Positions 37,347-47,709 of a stretch of 64,000 nt of DNA are shown piece by piece. The first letter of the stretch is position 1; each line of letters starts with the position of its first letter. The notes beneath the pieces are model-generated. The model saw nothing but the letters and a program-made list of their open reading frames with translations, was not told where the DNA came from and did no database searches. The translations under genes were made by a program, and so were the position numbers. Origin of the DNA: Cenococcum geophilum 1.58 (Eukaryota > Ascomycota > Dothideomycetes > Gloniales > Gloniaceae); assembly GCA_001692895.1 (NCBI GenBank), contig KV748234.1, positions 248,001-312,000 on the forward strand. The letters run 5' to 3'.

Positions 37347-37890
37347 CCATCTCCCTCCTCTTTATCTTTGTCCTTAAAGATACCTAGTATCTCTAAGTCG
37401 TTTACTAGAGGTATAATATCCGTCTAATTAATTTAGTTAATATTATTACTTATAATACCTAAAGCTTCTTCTTCTTTATAAGCGCAACGTTATACCCGCA
37501 CTATTACTGCAATATTATCGCTTAGTAAAATAATACTATCTCCATATTCTTGTTGTGTAAAAGAGGGGCTAGTTTATATTACGTTGGCGAGTCCTTCGTC
37601 TTAGCAACCCTTTTTTTATTTAGAGTGCACTAAAGCAAACGTTTAATCGTTCTATGATGTTTGTTTTACTTCTAACGCTAAGTATACGCGTCCTATAACT
37701 CTTAATAGTCTCTAAGTTCCCTAAGTAATTTATTATAGGGTCTCGTGTTTAATCTACTGCTATAAAGCTTAATAGTAACCTAGCGTAGGCCCTTATAAAA
37801 CTTAAGCATTCTTAGGATACGGAACAGAAGGCCCTAGACGCTTACATTACAGCATCTGTCTATTTACTTTATCTTAAGAAAGTGCGCAAG
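37190..37890 (-). pseudogene. Gypsy C copy of ORF3, overlapping the polypurine tract and LTR
   Basis: This is the best preserved copy. Legible blocks on the minus strand are G-R-V-Y-L-A-L-E-V-K, F-A-L-V-H-S-K, E-Y-G-D-S-I-I-L-L-S-D-N-I-A-V, L-G-I-I-S-N-N-I-N, and L-E-I-L-G-I-F-K-D-K-D-K-E-E-G-D-G. The last block is encoded by the polypurine tract. The frame continues into the LTR as V-T-D-A-L-S...L-R-E-E-L-E-E-A-S. It is not in the pol frame. The family is unknown. Confidence 0.65.
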
Positions 37891-38079
37891 AAAGTTTATT
37901 TTAAGGAGTGGAAACTTATAGAATAAGGTCTATAGGAACTTAGCGATAAAAGAACGGATTCTCTTCTAACAGCGAAGGAAACAATTCTAAGTAGTTCGGC
38001 AGTTGCTCTTCCTAGGTCCCCCTTAGGTAACTTATTCTTTAGCAATTCTTCTTTATTAATATTACCTAACCTTTTCTCT

Positions 38080-41000
38080 TCTAATACTTCTATACCTTTC
38101 CTATAGCGTTCCTTAGGTTTTCTAGTAGTTCCTAGGTAGTCTCGTTATAGCCTATCCACTTTACTTTATACTATATTTTATCGTCTATATCCTTATAACT
38201 AACGATCTTTAAAACTTACTATTTGTCTTCCTCCTATCCTCTATACATGTTTACTTCGTAAATTAGTGGCTTAATATTCCTATATACTAGCTCTAGCATT
38301 GCGATATACTATATAGGGTAGATCTTTATTCTAGCTAGTAGGTTTAACTTAAATATAACTAATATAATTTTTTATATAATTTTAAAAGGTCCTAGTCTAA
38401 CGTGGTTTAACTTCTTACTTAGTTATTAACTTTTAAAATTTTTATATAGTAGCCACACTTTATCTCCCTCCTTAAGATCTAGTCCCTCAGATCTCTTAGC
38501 ATCGTAGTACTTTTTTATCCTTTACTATACCACCTTAGCTATTTCCATAAGGTTTACATAAAGATTTATTAAACTCTTTATTCTTTACTTAGCCGTACTA
38601 CTTATCTTTTTTACTTAATATAGCAATAATAAGGTCCTTAGCTTATATCTATAATTCGCCTTAAATAGTAACGTGCCTATCCCTTTTTATAATGTTGCAT
38701 TATATGCAAACTATATAACTAGTAATAGCAATACCTAATTATTCTATACGTAATTAATATAATGCCTTAGATACTGCTCTAATATCTAATTTAATCTTTC
38801 CGTTTAACCGTCTGTCTGTAAATAATATACGGTAAAAGTTACTATTTAAACTCTTTACTCTGCTAAGAACACTTCCTAAAATACTACTATAAATCTTAAA
38901 TCTCTATCTAATATAATCTTACTTAGTACTCCATATCTTATAAACACTTCTTTAATATAGATTCTAGCGATATCTTCCGCTAATATTTCTTCTGTATATG
39001 CTATAAAGTATCCCCACTTTATAAGCTTATCTACTATTACTAAAATCGCGTTATAATCTTATCCAATAATAGGATCTCTTAACTTTAGTAACTTAATAAT
39101 AAAGTCCTATAATATAACCTCCTATAGTCTCTCTGGTATTTTAACAGGTTATAGCTCTCTATATAGCTTATACCTTATTAGTTTATTCCTTTAGCAATTT
39201 AGATATTCTCTTATAACTTACCTAGCTAGTCCCTAGATTCTATTAATAATATACTCGTCTTAAAGTCTTAACACTAAGCCTATAACTCCATTATGTCCTT
39301 AAGTTAGTCCTTTATAAAATAACTTAATAAACTCCTTTGCAATAGATCTTAGTATATATATTACTTTTTAATTTTTATATTACTCTAAGTCTAGATCCTC
39401 TGTTTATGCGTCTAGGATCTTTTATATCTAATTACTCTCTAGTAATTTATAGGTCTGTTTTTCTTGTATTACTATAATCTTTGGATAATTATATCTAATT
39501 AATCTATCTATATCTCTTCGCAATAAAGCCCCTAATGGCTTTTTATTATTTTGTAGTTCGGTCTTTCTACTTAGAGTATCTACTTATGCGTTTTTTGTAC
39601 CCTTAGTATACTAAATCTTAAAATAGTATTCTATAAGTATCTCTACCTATCTAACTTGTCTATAATTAAGTTCTTTTATTATTAGGAACCCCGTTAGGTT
39701 CTTATAATCTATTTTAACCATAAATAGTTTCTCTATACCTTATAAGAATAACCTCTATTTTTTTTAGTGCTATAACTATACCTAATAACTCCTTATTATA
39801 GATATTATAGTTTAGTTCTAGTGGTATTATCTTTCGACTATAGTATACTACTAGGTGCCATCCATCTTTATATTTCTATAGGAAGCACGCTCCTAGTATA
39901 TAGTTTAATGCATTTGTTTTAATTACTATCTCTAACTATAGTTAATAGATTTTAAGAACTGGCTCCTAGGTAAACAGTTATTTAATCTTCTTAAATAGTT
40001 CTTTTTATTCTTCTCTCTATACCCATAGTTCTTCTTTCTTTATTAATCTTATAAGTGGCTTAATATCCTTTAACCATTAAGCTATAAACCTTCTATAGTA
40101 ATTGCAAAACCCTAAAAATAACCTTAACCACGCTATATTTTCTAGTTCTTACTAATTTACTATAGCCTTAATCTTCTTTAGATCTATGCTAAGTTAGCCT
40201 AGTTTAATAATAAATCCAATAAAATCCGTCTTCCTAGTAAAGAACTTATATTTCTTAATTACTACTAGTATCTATTCTTCCTATAGTCTCTTTAAGACCC
40301 ATTTAACGTGCTCTCTATATTCTTCCTCACTTATTAAATAGATAATAATATTATTAAGGTATACCATAATAAATTTATCTAAGTGTTCTTTTAATACATT
40401 ATTAATACGCTTTTAGAACGTTACTAGTGCGTTTATAAGCCTAAATTATATAACTAGTAGTTTATATAGTCCTTCCTTTAACCTAAAGGCTGCCTTCTAT
40501 TTATCGCCTTCCTTAATTCTAATCTAATGGTATGCCCATCTTAAATCTATCTTTATAAAGATTTGCGCATTACTAATCCTATCTTAGATTTCGCTAATTA
40601 AGGGTAAAGGATATCTATCCTTCCTAGTAATGCTATTTAACTATTTATAGTCAATGCATAGCCTAAGTTTTCCATTCTTCTTTAGTACAAATAGTACTAG
40701 ATATCCCGCTAATGATTGCGATAGTCTAATATATCCCTTTTAAAGACTTTCTTAGACAAACTCCTTAAGTGCCTATAACTCTTTTTCTATTAACTTATAA
40801 ATTAGGTAGAACCTTAGACTTATTTCTAGTTTTAGCTCTATCTTATAGTCCTATACTACATACTCTAACAGCTTTTTATTTTCTAGTAACCATAGCTTTT
40901 TCCTATACTTATAGTATTCCTTTAATATATAACTTAAATCTTAATTAGTCTCCTTATATATTACTCTAACTTAGTACTATACTAACTTAGTTTATTATCG

Positions 41001-41400
41001 CATTTTATATTATTATATATCTCTAATATTAACCTAACCTATAACCCAATTAATCTTTAGATTATATTTCTATAACTAAGGTATTCCTAATACTGCCTTA
41101 TTATTCCCTAATAGTAATATATTAAAAGACATCTTGACTTATCTCCCTTTAATAGTTATCTAAATTAGTCCTGTTTTAAGATTAATAATGCCTCCTCTAT
41201 AGGCTATTAGATCTCCTAAAATCGTTACTAGTAGATAAGGGTGCTCCTTTTGCCTATATGGTAGCCCTATCCTTTTAACTACTACTAGCAAGATATAGTT
41301 CCTTATTGCTCTACTATTTACTAATACTTTAAACTATTAATCTTGCCATTTAATTCTTAAATTTAGGTGTTATCCTTAAATTCCTTTAAGGGTCTAAGGC
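38080..41400 (-). pseudogene. pol: Gypsy C Pol: protease end, RT, RNase H, integrase, chromodomain
   Basis: Minus strand, right to left. The protease end (V-L-G-x-P-(W)-L) is near 41110-41070. RT has L-R-L-C-I-(N/D)-Y near 40690-40640 and Y-L-N-N-I-I-I-Y near 40365-40340 (mutated YLDD), then L-G-F-C-N-Y-Y-R-R-F-I near 40115-40080. RNase H has Y-Y-S-R-K near 39840, and integrase has T-D-G-(Q)-T-E-R near 38815. The chromodomain lies around 38200-38100. Stops are at Gln/Trp codons. The plus-strand frame at 42219-42578 lies upstream of pol and is not a gene. Confidence 0.9.
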
Positions 41401-43399
41401 TCTACCACTAGCTCCCTCTAGTCCTATAGGCCCCTACTTTTCCTAACTATTAGCTGCTTAATCTTATTATACTTAGCTCATTCTTCAGCCAATACCTAGT
41501 TTATTTTTTATCTTTAATGTGCTATAGACAGGTATTCTTTAGATATTCCCACTATTATCGTCTATCTAAGCATTCTTCTGTAAGGAATCTTCTTAGTTAA
41601 AGTATTAAATCCCCTTCCTCTTGGATTTCTGCTGGATACCAGCTATATATATACTTAGCATTTCTATACTATTATTCATCTATTATCTAGTATATCCTTA
41701 TAGGGTATTTCCGGTTCTTTTCTTTTAGATTCTTATATATTTCGCATATATCGTCTATATATGCAATCTATAATAGCGTATAGTATACTAGGTGCTTTAG
41801 GTTAACTCTTAGCTTATCTTTATCCTTAAGTTTAAACCTCTATTATATTAATCTAAATATTACAACTTTATTTACAGGTACTAAAACGCGCCTCTTGCTT
41901 CTCTAGTCCTCTAATCATCCCTCTAGATCTTTTAATATTATAATTAAAGCTCCCTTAATATAATTTATTATTTTTTCCATAATTAGGTAGTCTTAGATAA
42001 CTTTTTCGTCCAACTACATATAGAAATCTTTCCACTTGTTATTGTGTCGTTACCTATACCACTTTTAGTATAGCTGTTAGAGTGTATACGGTTTGTCCGT
42101 AAGGAAGTATCTTCTTATTACTGCGTTATAACAGCCTTTTATATATCGTTCCTCGAACCTAATAGGAATCCCTAAATCCTCTTCATTTTCCAGTTTAGTA
42201 AGCCACTTAGCTCTTAGTGTGCCTATCTTAGGTCTATTAGTAATTCTTTATACTAGTACTCTATTCTTTATACGTCCTAATGTACTAAATCTCTTATCTA
42301 GTTTCTGTTCTTGCTATATAATAATTCTTACTTTAAATTCTTCTATAGTTTCCTATGGTTTATATTTTATAACTAGATCCTTAAAGTTTTCTTACTTCTT
42401 AATCACTGTATTAACTTTTCGATCTTTAGTCCGAATATCTTATTCTACTAGTAAGTCTTCTAGGTCTATATATTTGTCTCCTAATCTAACTACTATTTAT
42501 ATTGCAGATTCTCTAATCTATAAAGAAGCTCCTTGCCTCTTACTTATAGGTATCCTAATTCGTGCTCCGAATTCTTAATCCCTTGGATTTTTTAATCCTA
42601 AGCTTACTTCATTCTTAAGCTGCGCTTCAGCCTTAGTCCAACTAGGCTTTACTAGTATTCTTATCTCGTCTTAAGAGTCTTAAATCTTACTTATCTCGTC
42701 TTAAGAATCTTATGCTATTAGGAACACTTATCCTAAGCTTATTTATATATTTTTAAACTAAGCTGCTGCCCTACTCTATCGGTTTTCATCTATTATAGGT
42801 CCTTAAGCATACCTTATCTCATCTTAAGAATCTTAGTCATCTCTTATCTTATCTTAAGAATCTTAAGCCTTTAGCCTTTTACCTTTATTAAGTGGTAAGC
42901 TAGCACTAGCAGTCGTCTGCTTGCTTAATTATCTCTAAATATTACTCCTTCCGTCTTATAAAGCGATAGATACCGTATCTAACGGTGTTATAATACCCGT
43001 TATTAAACCTTACTCTATAGCGGTCTTAATCTTTACTTCTACTACATTATTAAGGCTTAGATACCCCTAGTTAGTTCCTTTACTATCCTTATCGCTGTTA
43101 ATTAATAAGTACTCTAACTCCATTATTATTGTTGCTAATTATTATCCATATATTACTATAATATTTTAATCCAGCTTATAGAGTTGATCTTATTCTTTAT
43201 CTAACTCTTTAGTTCCCTTAAGTCCTCTTAACTCTAGCTCTTATAGCTAATAGCTTCACTATACTTAGCGTCTTTATAAATTTAGTAGGCGTTATTATAA
43301 TAAAACGCAAAACTTCTAATTAAATATTCTTTTGTTCCTTATAGTATACTATTATCCCTCTATACGTATATGTTATATACTACTAGTCTAGTTCCCTTT

Positions 43400-44469
43400 A
43401 CTATATAATAACTCTAACCACCTCTATAGTCTCTAGCAAAATAACCCTATTTTCCGCAATTTATATAAGCTCCGTCTTTAAACTATTACTTTTACTATAG
43501 AGTCCGCTTAAACGTCTTCTGCTACTAAGATCCTTAGTTTAGCCTATACTTCTTAGTCCTATAATCACTCGATCCTTAACCTCTAGGTTTTTATAGTTTC
43601 TTACTCCATCTCTTATAGGTTTCTTTAGTACCACTTAGGTCTATTAGCTCTACGCTATACTATAGTTTCTAATTTAGCTTTAGTTATTACGTGCTTTGCG
43701 TCTTATATAACTATAGAACTCTATCTTAGCCTCTCTTAGCCTATTCCCTTTAGAAGATCCTATTATTAATCTTAATCTCTTAATCTATTAATTCCTTTAG
43801 GGTGTCCGCATCTTCTATTAAAATAATTACATCCTAGACTTTAGCCTTAAGTCCCTGTTTATACTATGCCATAAGCTCCTTATTATTCCATTCGACTTAT
43901 ATAGTAAGTATTTAAAATTGCGTTATATACTCAATTGCTAAAGTTCGCTACGTTAGGTCCTAAAGCTTTCTCTTTACCATAGTTATCGCTTCTAGGTCCC
44001 TAAATATCTATATTAATCGTTCCGCGAATCCTACCTAGCTAGAAAACACAAATCGTACCTCTTAATTAGTAGTAGTTATTCCGTTAGTCTGTATTTCCGT
44101 TAAGTAGGGTTTAAACTATTTAAGTGCCTAACCTATTAGGAATAGTCCTACGTAGGCTATCTAATCCATTGTCGTAGCTAACTTAGCCCCTTCTTACATG
44201 ACTTTAAAATACATTTGCATTAGGAATCCTTTAAGCTTTAATCTCTCTCCTAAGAATCGTTTAATTAAAGGTAACTTAACCTTTACTACTCCTATTCCAT
44301 TAAGTCTTTCTTCTAATATTTAGTTATTCTCGTTTAACCTATTAACAATTTCCTATAACTGTCCAACCGTAACTAGTTATAAGTCAGTATCTTGTATACT
44401 TATATCTTCACTTAACCTTAAAGTGGTTACTGCCGTTAACGGCGTCGTGGTGGCTGCTTTTGGTGGCAT
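43400..44469 (-). pseudogene. gag: Gypsy C Gag, start preserved
   Basis: On the minus strand an ATG at 44469 opens a frame beginning M-P-P-K-A-A-T-T-T-P, 46 nt inside the 5' LTR. It runs about 350 codons as a typical fungal Gypsy Gag: a coiled N-terminal part (L-x-E-I-V-N-R-L-N-E-N), then K-L-P-L-I-K-R-F-L-G-E-R, and (W)-F-K-P-Y, interrupted only by TAA/TAG. The start was chosen because it is the first ATG after the LTR and the frame matches the family. The zinc knuckle further downstream was not legible. Confidence 0.85.
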
Positions 44470-44515
44470 GTTGTTTAACTCCTTATATTTAATACTATAA
44501 CCATAGTAGTAATTG

Positions 44516-44941
44516 TATAACGAAACCTTATAGCATAAACTACAGTAGGTTCTGTTAATAGGCTAAGTGTATAGGAAATGTAAAGATAGTAATTAATAAT
44601 ATAATAATAACTAGTGGAGTAGTTACCTAACAGATTAACTCTAATTATATTCTAAGAATCACTATAAGGAAGGAACTATCTAGGTAGGAACTAAGGGTCC
44701 TTAAATACGCAACCATACTCCTATAAAATCCTCCTTATACGTAATATACGAGTTATACGTATTGTACGTGCCGTACACCGCGTACACTACGTATACTGCG
44801 TATCACATCATATGACTCGCTTACTATTCTTCGTTACATGGTTCCACGGGTTCTATCCTGGACCGTGCTTATATTAACTAACTAGCCTCTTTTAACTCTT
44901 CTCTAAGTAGTCGTAGCATTGTACTTAAGGCGTCCATAACA
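44516..44941 (-). repeat. 5' LTR of Gypsy C, 426 bp
   Basis: It begins TATAACGAAACC (ancestral TGTAAC) and ends CCATAACA. It has less RIP than the 3' LTR. The 44766-44815 stretch holds a 9-10 bp tandem series built on CGTACAC/CGTATAC that is missing from Gypsy A and B LTRs. Confidence 0.93.
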
Positions 44942-46663
44942 TCGCCTATACTCTTCCTTTTCTTTATAAGCAACCTGCTTAACTTCTTTAAGAAAGGGGC
45001 GACCTAGAGGATAGGCTTTATTAATAATATAAACCTAATTATATACGGGCCAANAGCTATAGAGAATTNTAGAATANTAGAGAAAGCNTATAANACNTAT
45101 ATAGAATAGGNAANANNNTATAGAGTTTAATTCTTACTAGAGAAATACCAGCTAATCTATTTTATAGGAAAACGTAACTAATCTATAGATTTTTAGTATA
45201 TAATTCGCATCTAAGGCTTTAGGGGTTAACTAGTTTAGGGCCTAAGGGTATTAGGAGTATAGGTAGATAGTAAGCTCCGGTAGAGCGTATATACGGCATA
45301 AGCGGCCTATAAAGGCTAAGTATAGTTTATTACTTTATCTAGGATTGTTAATTCTATATAGGGTCTATACTTTTAGAGGTTACGCCTACTATATACAGCA
45401 GTTGTCTGGCTAACTATGATATATAAATCTAGTATTTAGGCCATTAGAGAAACTAAAAAGGGCCCCCCTAAATTACTCCTTAAACCACTTTAAAAGGTCT
45501 AGATAGCCTGCCTTTAGAGTATTATAGGCGGGNATAAGCGAACGGCCACAGCACTGCTTAAGAAGGAATCTAATATTCCCCCCCTATAGTTATATATTAA
45601 AGCCGCTATAATATAAAGGACGCAAAATAAATGTAACTTTAATGTTATAAAGTACATTAAGTCACGCCTAAGTAAACTATAGAGGGACCCTAGGGTGCCC
45701 TATAGGAGAATAAACTAATAACCCTAAAGTAGGGAAGAGATATTAGAGAAACAGGTAAAAAAAGCAAAAGAAGAATAGTGCCGCTTTAGGGCCTAGGCCT
45801 ATATAGAAGAGGAAGGGAGACGCGTAAGAGGTTAGCAAAGATAATAGTAAAATAGAGAAAGGAGCTAAAGTAGAACACGTAAGAATACTAGGAAACTATC
45901 TACTGTAATATAATACTGGTTAAACTAACACTAGAGAGGTAAATGGGAGTTAAAGGTATAAAGGCTAACTTAAGTAAGATAAACCTAAGCTATAGTATAG
46001 TTAACGCTATAGGGGGTAAATACCTAAGGGCTCTAAGAAGGCCTAATAAAGGCAGAAAATATAATAGTAATACTCTTAAGAATAGGAATAATAGGACTAA
46101 AAGATTAGCTTTACTAGGTGGGTATTCTAGTAGGTAGCCTAAGATGCGAATGTAGCTAGCTAAGACAGATACTAAAACATGTAATACTACTATACCCCCT
46201 ATACACTAATTAAGAAATAATACTTTTAGCAGCTGGCATAGAGAACTATAATACACTACTCTTAATATAAAAAGGCCTTAAGGCGGTCACCTAGTGGCTT
46301 ATTAGTTAAAATGTGCTAAATTAGTTCTGGGTTATAAGGGAAATAGTAATAGAAGGCAAGGGGGTAAGCAGTAGGTGCCCCCTAGTAACTCTACAGTAGT
46401 AGAGTAATAGTTTATAATACTAGCGCGTCCGTAGGCTTATTACGGCAGCAGTGGTTCCTAAAGAGGTTAAATAGTAAGGTAGTAGAGCACTATAGGCAAC
46501 TTATAGGCGCTAAGTAGGCAAGTCCTAAAAGGCAGGGAGATGGATCACGGGGTTTTCTTATTTTTCTTAAATAGAGTTTTCTCCCTATATATAAATAAGG
46601 AGTAGTCCGCGTGGGCCTAATAGGGATCTAAATCGGACGTTAAGTAATGAATTATTATTATTA

Positions 46664-47004
46664 TTATATATCATTAAATTAAATTAAGCTATTACTCTAC
46701 TCTATTAGTTATCGTTCGTTATAAATCCCTAAGTATACCTTATCTTATCTTAAGAATCTTAGTTATCTCTTATTTTATCTTAAAAATCTTAAGCCTTTAG
46801 CTTTTTACCTTTATTAATTAGTAAGTTAGCACTAGCAGTTATCTACTTACTTAATTATCTTTAAATATTACTCCTTCCGTCTTATAAAGCAATAGATACT
46901 ATATCTAATGGTATTATAATACCCGTTACTAAACCTTACTTTATAGCGGTTTTGGTTTCTACTTCTATTACGTTATTAAGGTTTAAATACCCCTAGTTAG
47001 TTTC
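46664..47004 (-). pseudogene. gag: Gypsy B gag segment
   Basis: It aligns with Gypsy C 42760-43085 after the LINE E TSD and ends at the Copia TSD GTTTC (47000-47004). Confidence 0.8.
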
Positions 47005-47219
47005 TGTTCGTACTAACTTAATAGCACAAGTAAGTCGTATCCACGGGCACGAAATACATGTAGTATCGTATACTTATTTAGATAGTGACTGTCGATTCTA
47101 TTAAGGTAGACTACGTGGTCTATATACTAACGCGCCTCCCCCCTAATTAGTCAGCACGTAGGTGGTTGGTGCACGAACGCGTATTTACGCATTTGTATAC
47201 TAGGTGCTGTAATTATATA
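47005..47219 (-). repeat. Copia 3' LTR, 215 bp
   Basis: Direct repeat of 53118-53332. Its terminus is RIPed from ATACA to ATATA. About ten differences from the partner are visible, all G/A or C/T. Confidence 0.95.
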
Positions 47220-47361
47220 CTAGCGGTACTTAGAAAATAAAACCACTTATATACAGCCTCCGTAATTGCCTTAATAGAACTATAAAACACATAAGAAAAT
47301 ATATAAGAAACTCCTCCCGAGGTGCCTTCTGGGCTGCCTTCCAAACGGTGCCCCAAGCTGG

Positions 47362-47507
47362 CCGTAAGTCCTGCTTACGGTCTGTAAAATAAACCGTACG
47401 GCCTTTTGACGGGCAGTAGACAAGCTATAAGTTAGATCTTAAGGGCCGCTAAGACGCTAGTGCTAAGCGAGCCAATAGCGATTTTCCGTGCCCGGTATGG
47501 AAAATCG
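47362..47507 (-). other. Two stem-loops in the Copia 3' untranslated region
   Basis: CCGTAAG/CTTACGG (47362-47368 and 47374-47380) forms a 7-bp stem with a 5-nt loop. CGATTTTCC/GGAAAATCG (47479-47487 and 47499-47507) forms a perfect 9-bp stem with an 11-nt loop. Both lie between the end of RNase H and the 3' LTR. They may serve RNA packaging or 3' processing, which is inference. Confidence 0.6.
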
Positions 47508-47669
47508 TGATTAGTGGATTTGACCACTGTAGTAGAATATGGCAGAATTTGGTAGGTTACGTAAGTCTACCAAGTTCTATTGCAGCTTTCCACCGTTTTC
47601 TACCTAATAGCTTATAGTCCGTAGAATAGGCTGTATAATAAGCCGTACGGCCTTCTAACGGGCCGTAGG
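47380..47669. repeat. Pair of about 40-bp direct repeats in Copia 3' UTR
   Basis: 47380-47419 and 47629-47669 share CTGTAAAATAA/CTGTATAATAA, CCGTACGGCCTT and ACGGGC. They are spaced about 250 bp apart and lie between pol and the LTR. Confidence 0.65.
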
Positions 47670-47709
47670 CGTACCATAGGTACTCCGTTAGTCCCGTTCT
47701 ACCTATTCT

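Larger units (their letters stand above)
36921..44941 (-). mobile_element. Gypsy C: complete chromodomain Gypsy retrotransposon, 8021 bp
   Basis: It has 426-bp LTRs at 36921-37346 and 44516-44941, ancestral termini TGT...ACA, and a 5-bp TSD TCGCC at 44942-44946 with its RIPed partner TTACC at 36916-36920. Other LINE copies preserve the unmutated target CTCTCGCCTATAC, which confirms the TSD. Gag, PR, RT, RH, IN, chromodomain and ORF3 are in order on the minus strand. It is the best reference copy of the family here. Its LTR centre differs from those of A and B, so it is a distinct subfamily. Confidence 0.94.
34740..46640 (+). pseudogene. LINE E ORF2: endonuclease and RT, split by Gypsy C
   Basis: The endonuclease lies around 34950-35600: L-L-G-D-I-N-L-Y-Y near 35330, then G-T-A-K-S-I-I-N-L-I-F, L-D-Y-I-P-I near 35575. 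RT continues to 36920 with L-D-I-S-S-A-Y-N-N-I-P near 36720-36755. Gypsy C is inserted immediately before the P-I-L-F block, and coding resumes at 44947 (L-F-L-F-F-I-S-N-L-L-N). The C-terminal Cys-His motif is near 46145-46200. The + frame at 45943-46137 is an out-of-frame shadow. Ambiguous bases occur at 45053-45119. Confidence 0.82.
26089..46663 (+). mobile_element. LINE E: Tad1-like LINE, + strand, itself interrupted by N2, LINE B and Gypsy C
   Basis: It lies in Gypsy B between a 15-bp TSD, TTATATATTATTAAA (26074-26088) and TTATATATCATTAAA (46664-46678), with one C/T change. LINE sequence survives as 26089-27227, 28246-28872, 34740-36920 and 44942-46663. Joined, these match the uninterrupted LINE D (53683-59259) throughout. 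The 3' end is (ATT)n. The 80 bp before the first shared motif AGGAGCTCTTGCTGCAC (about 26168) has no counterpart in LINE B or LINE D. Confidence 0.92.

Noticed and set aside
42219-42578. 119-codon + strand frame in Gypsy C
   Set aside because: Antisense to a degraded gag-pol region of a minus-strand element, and without family motifs.
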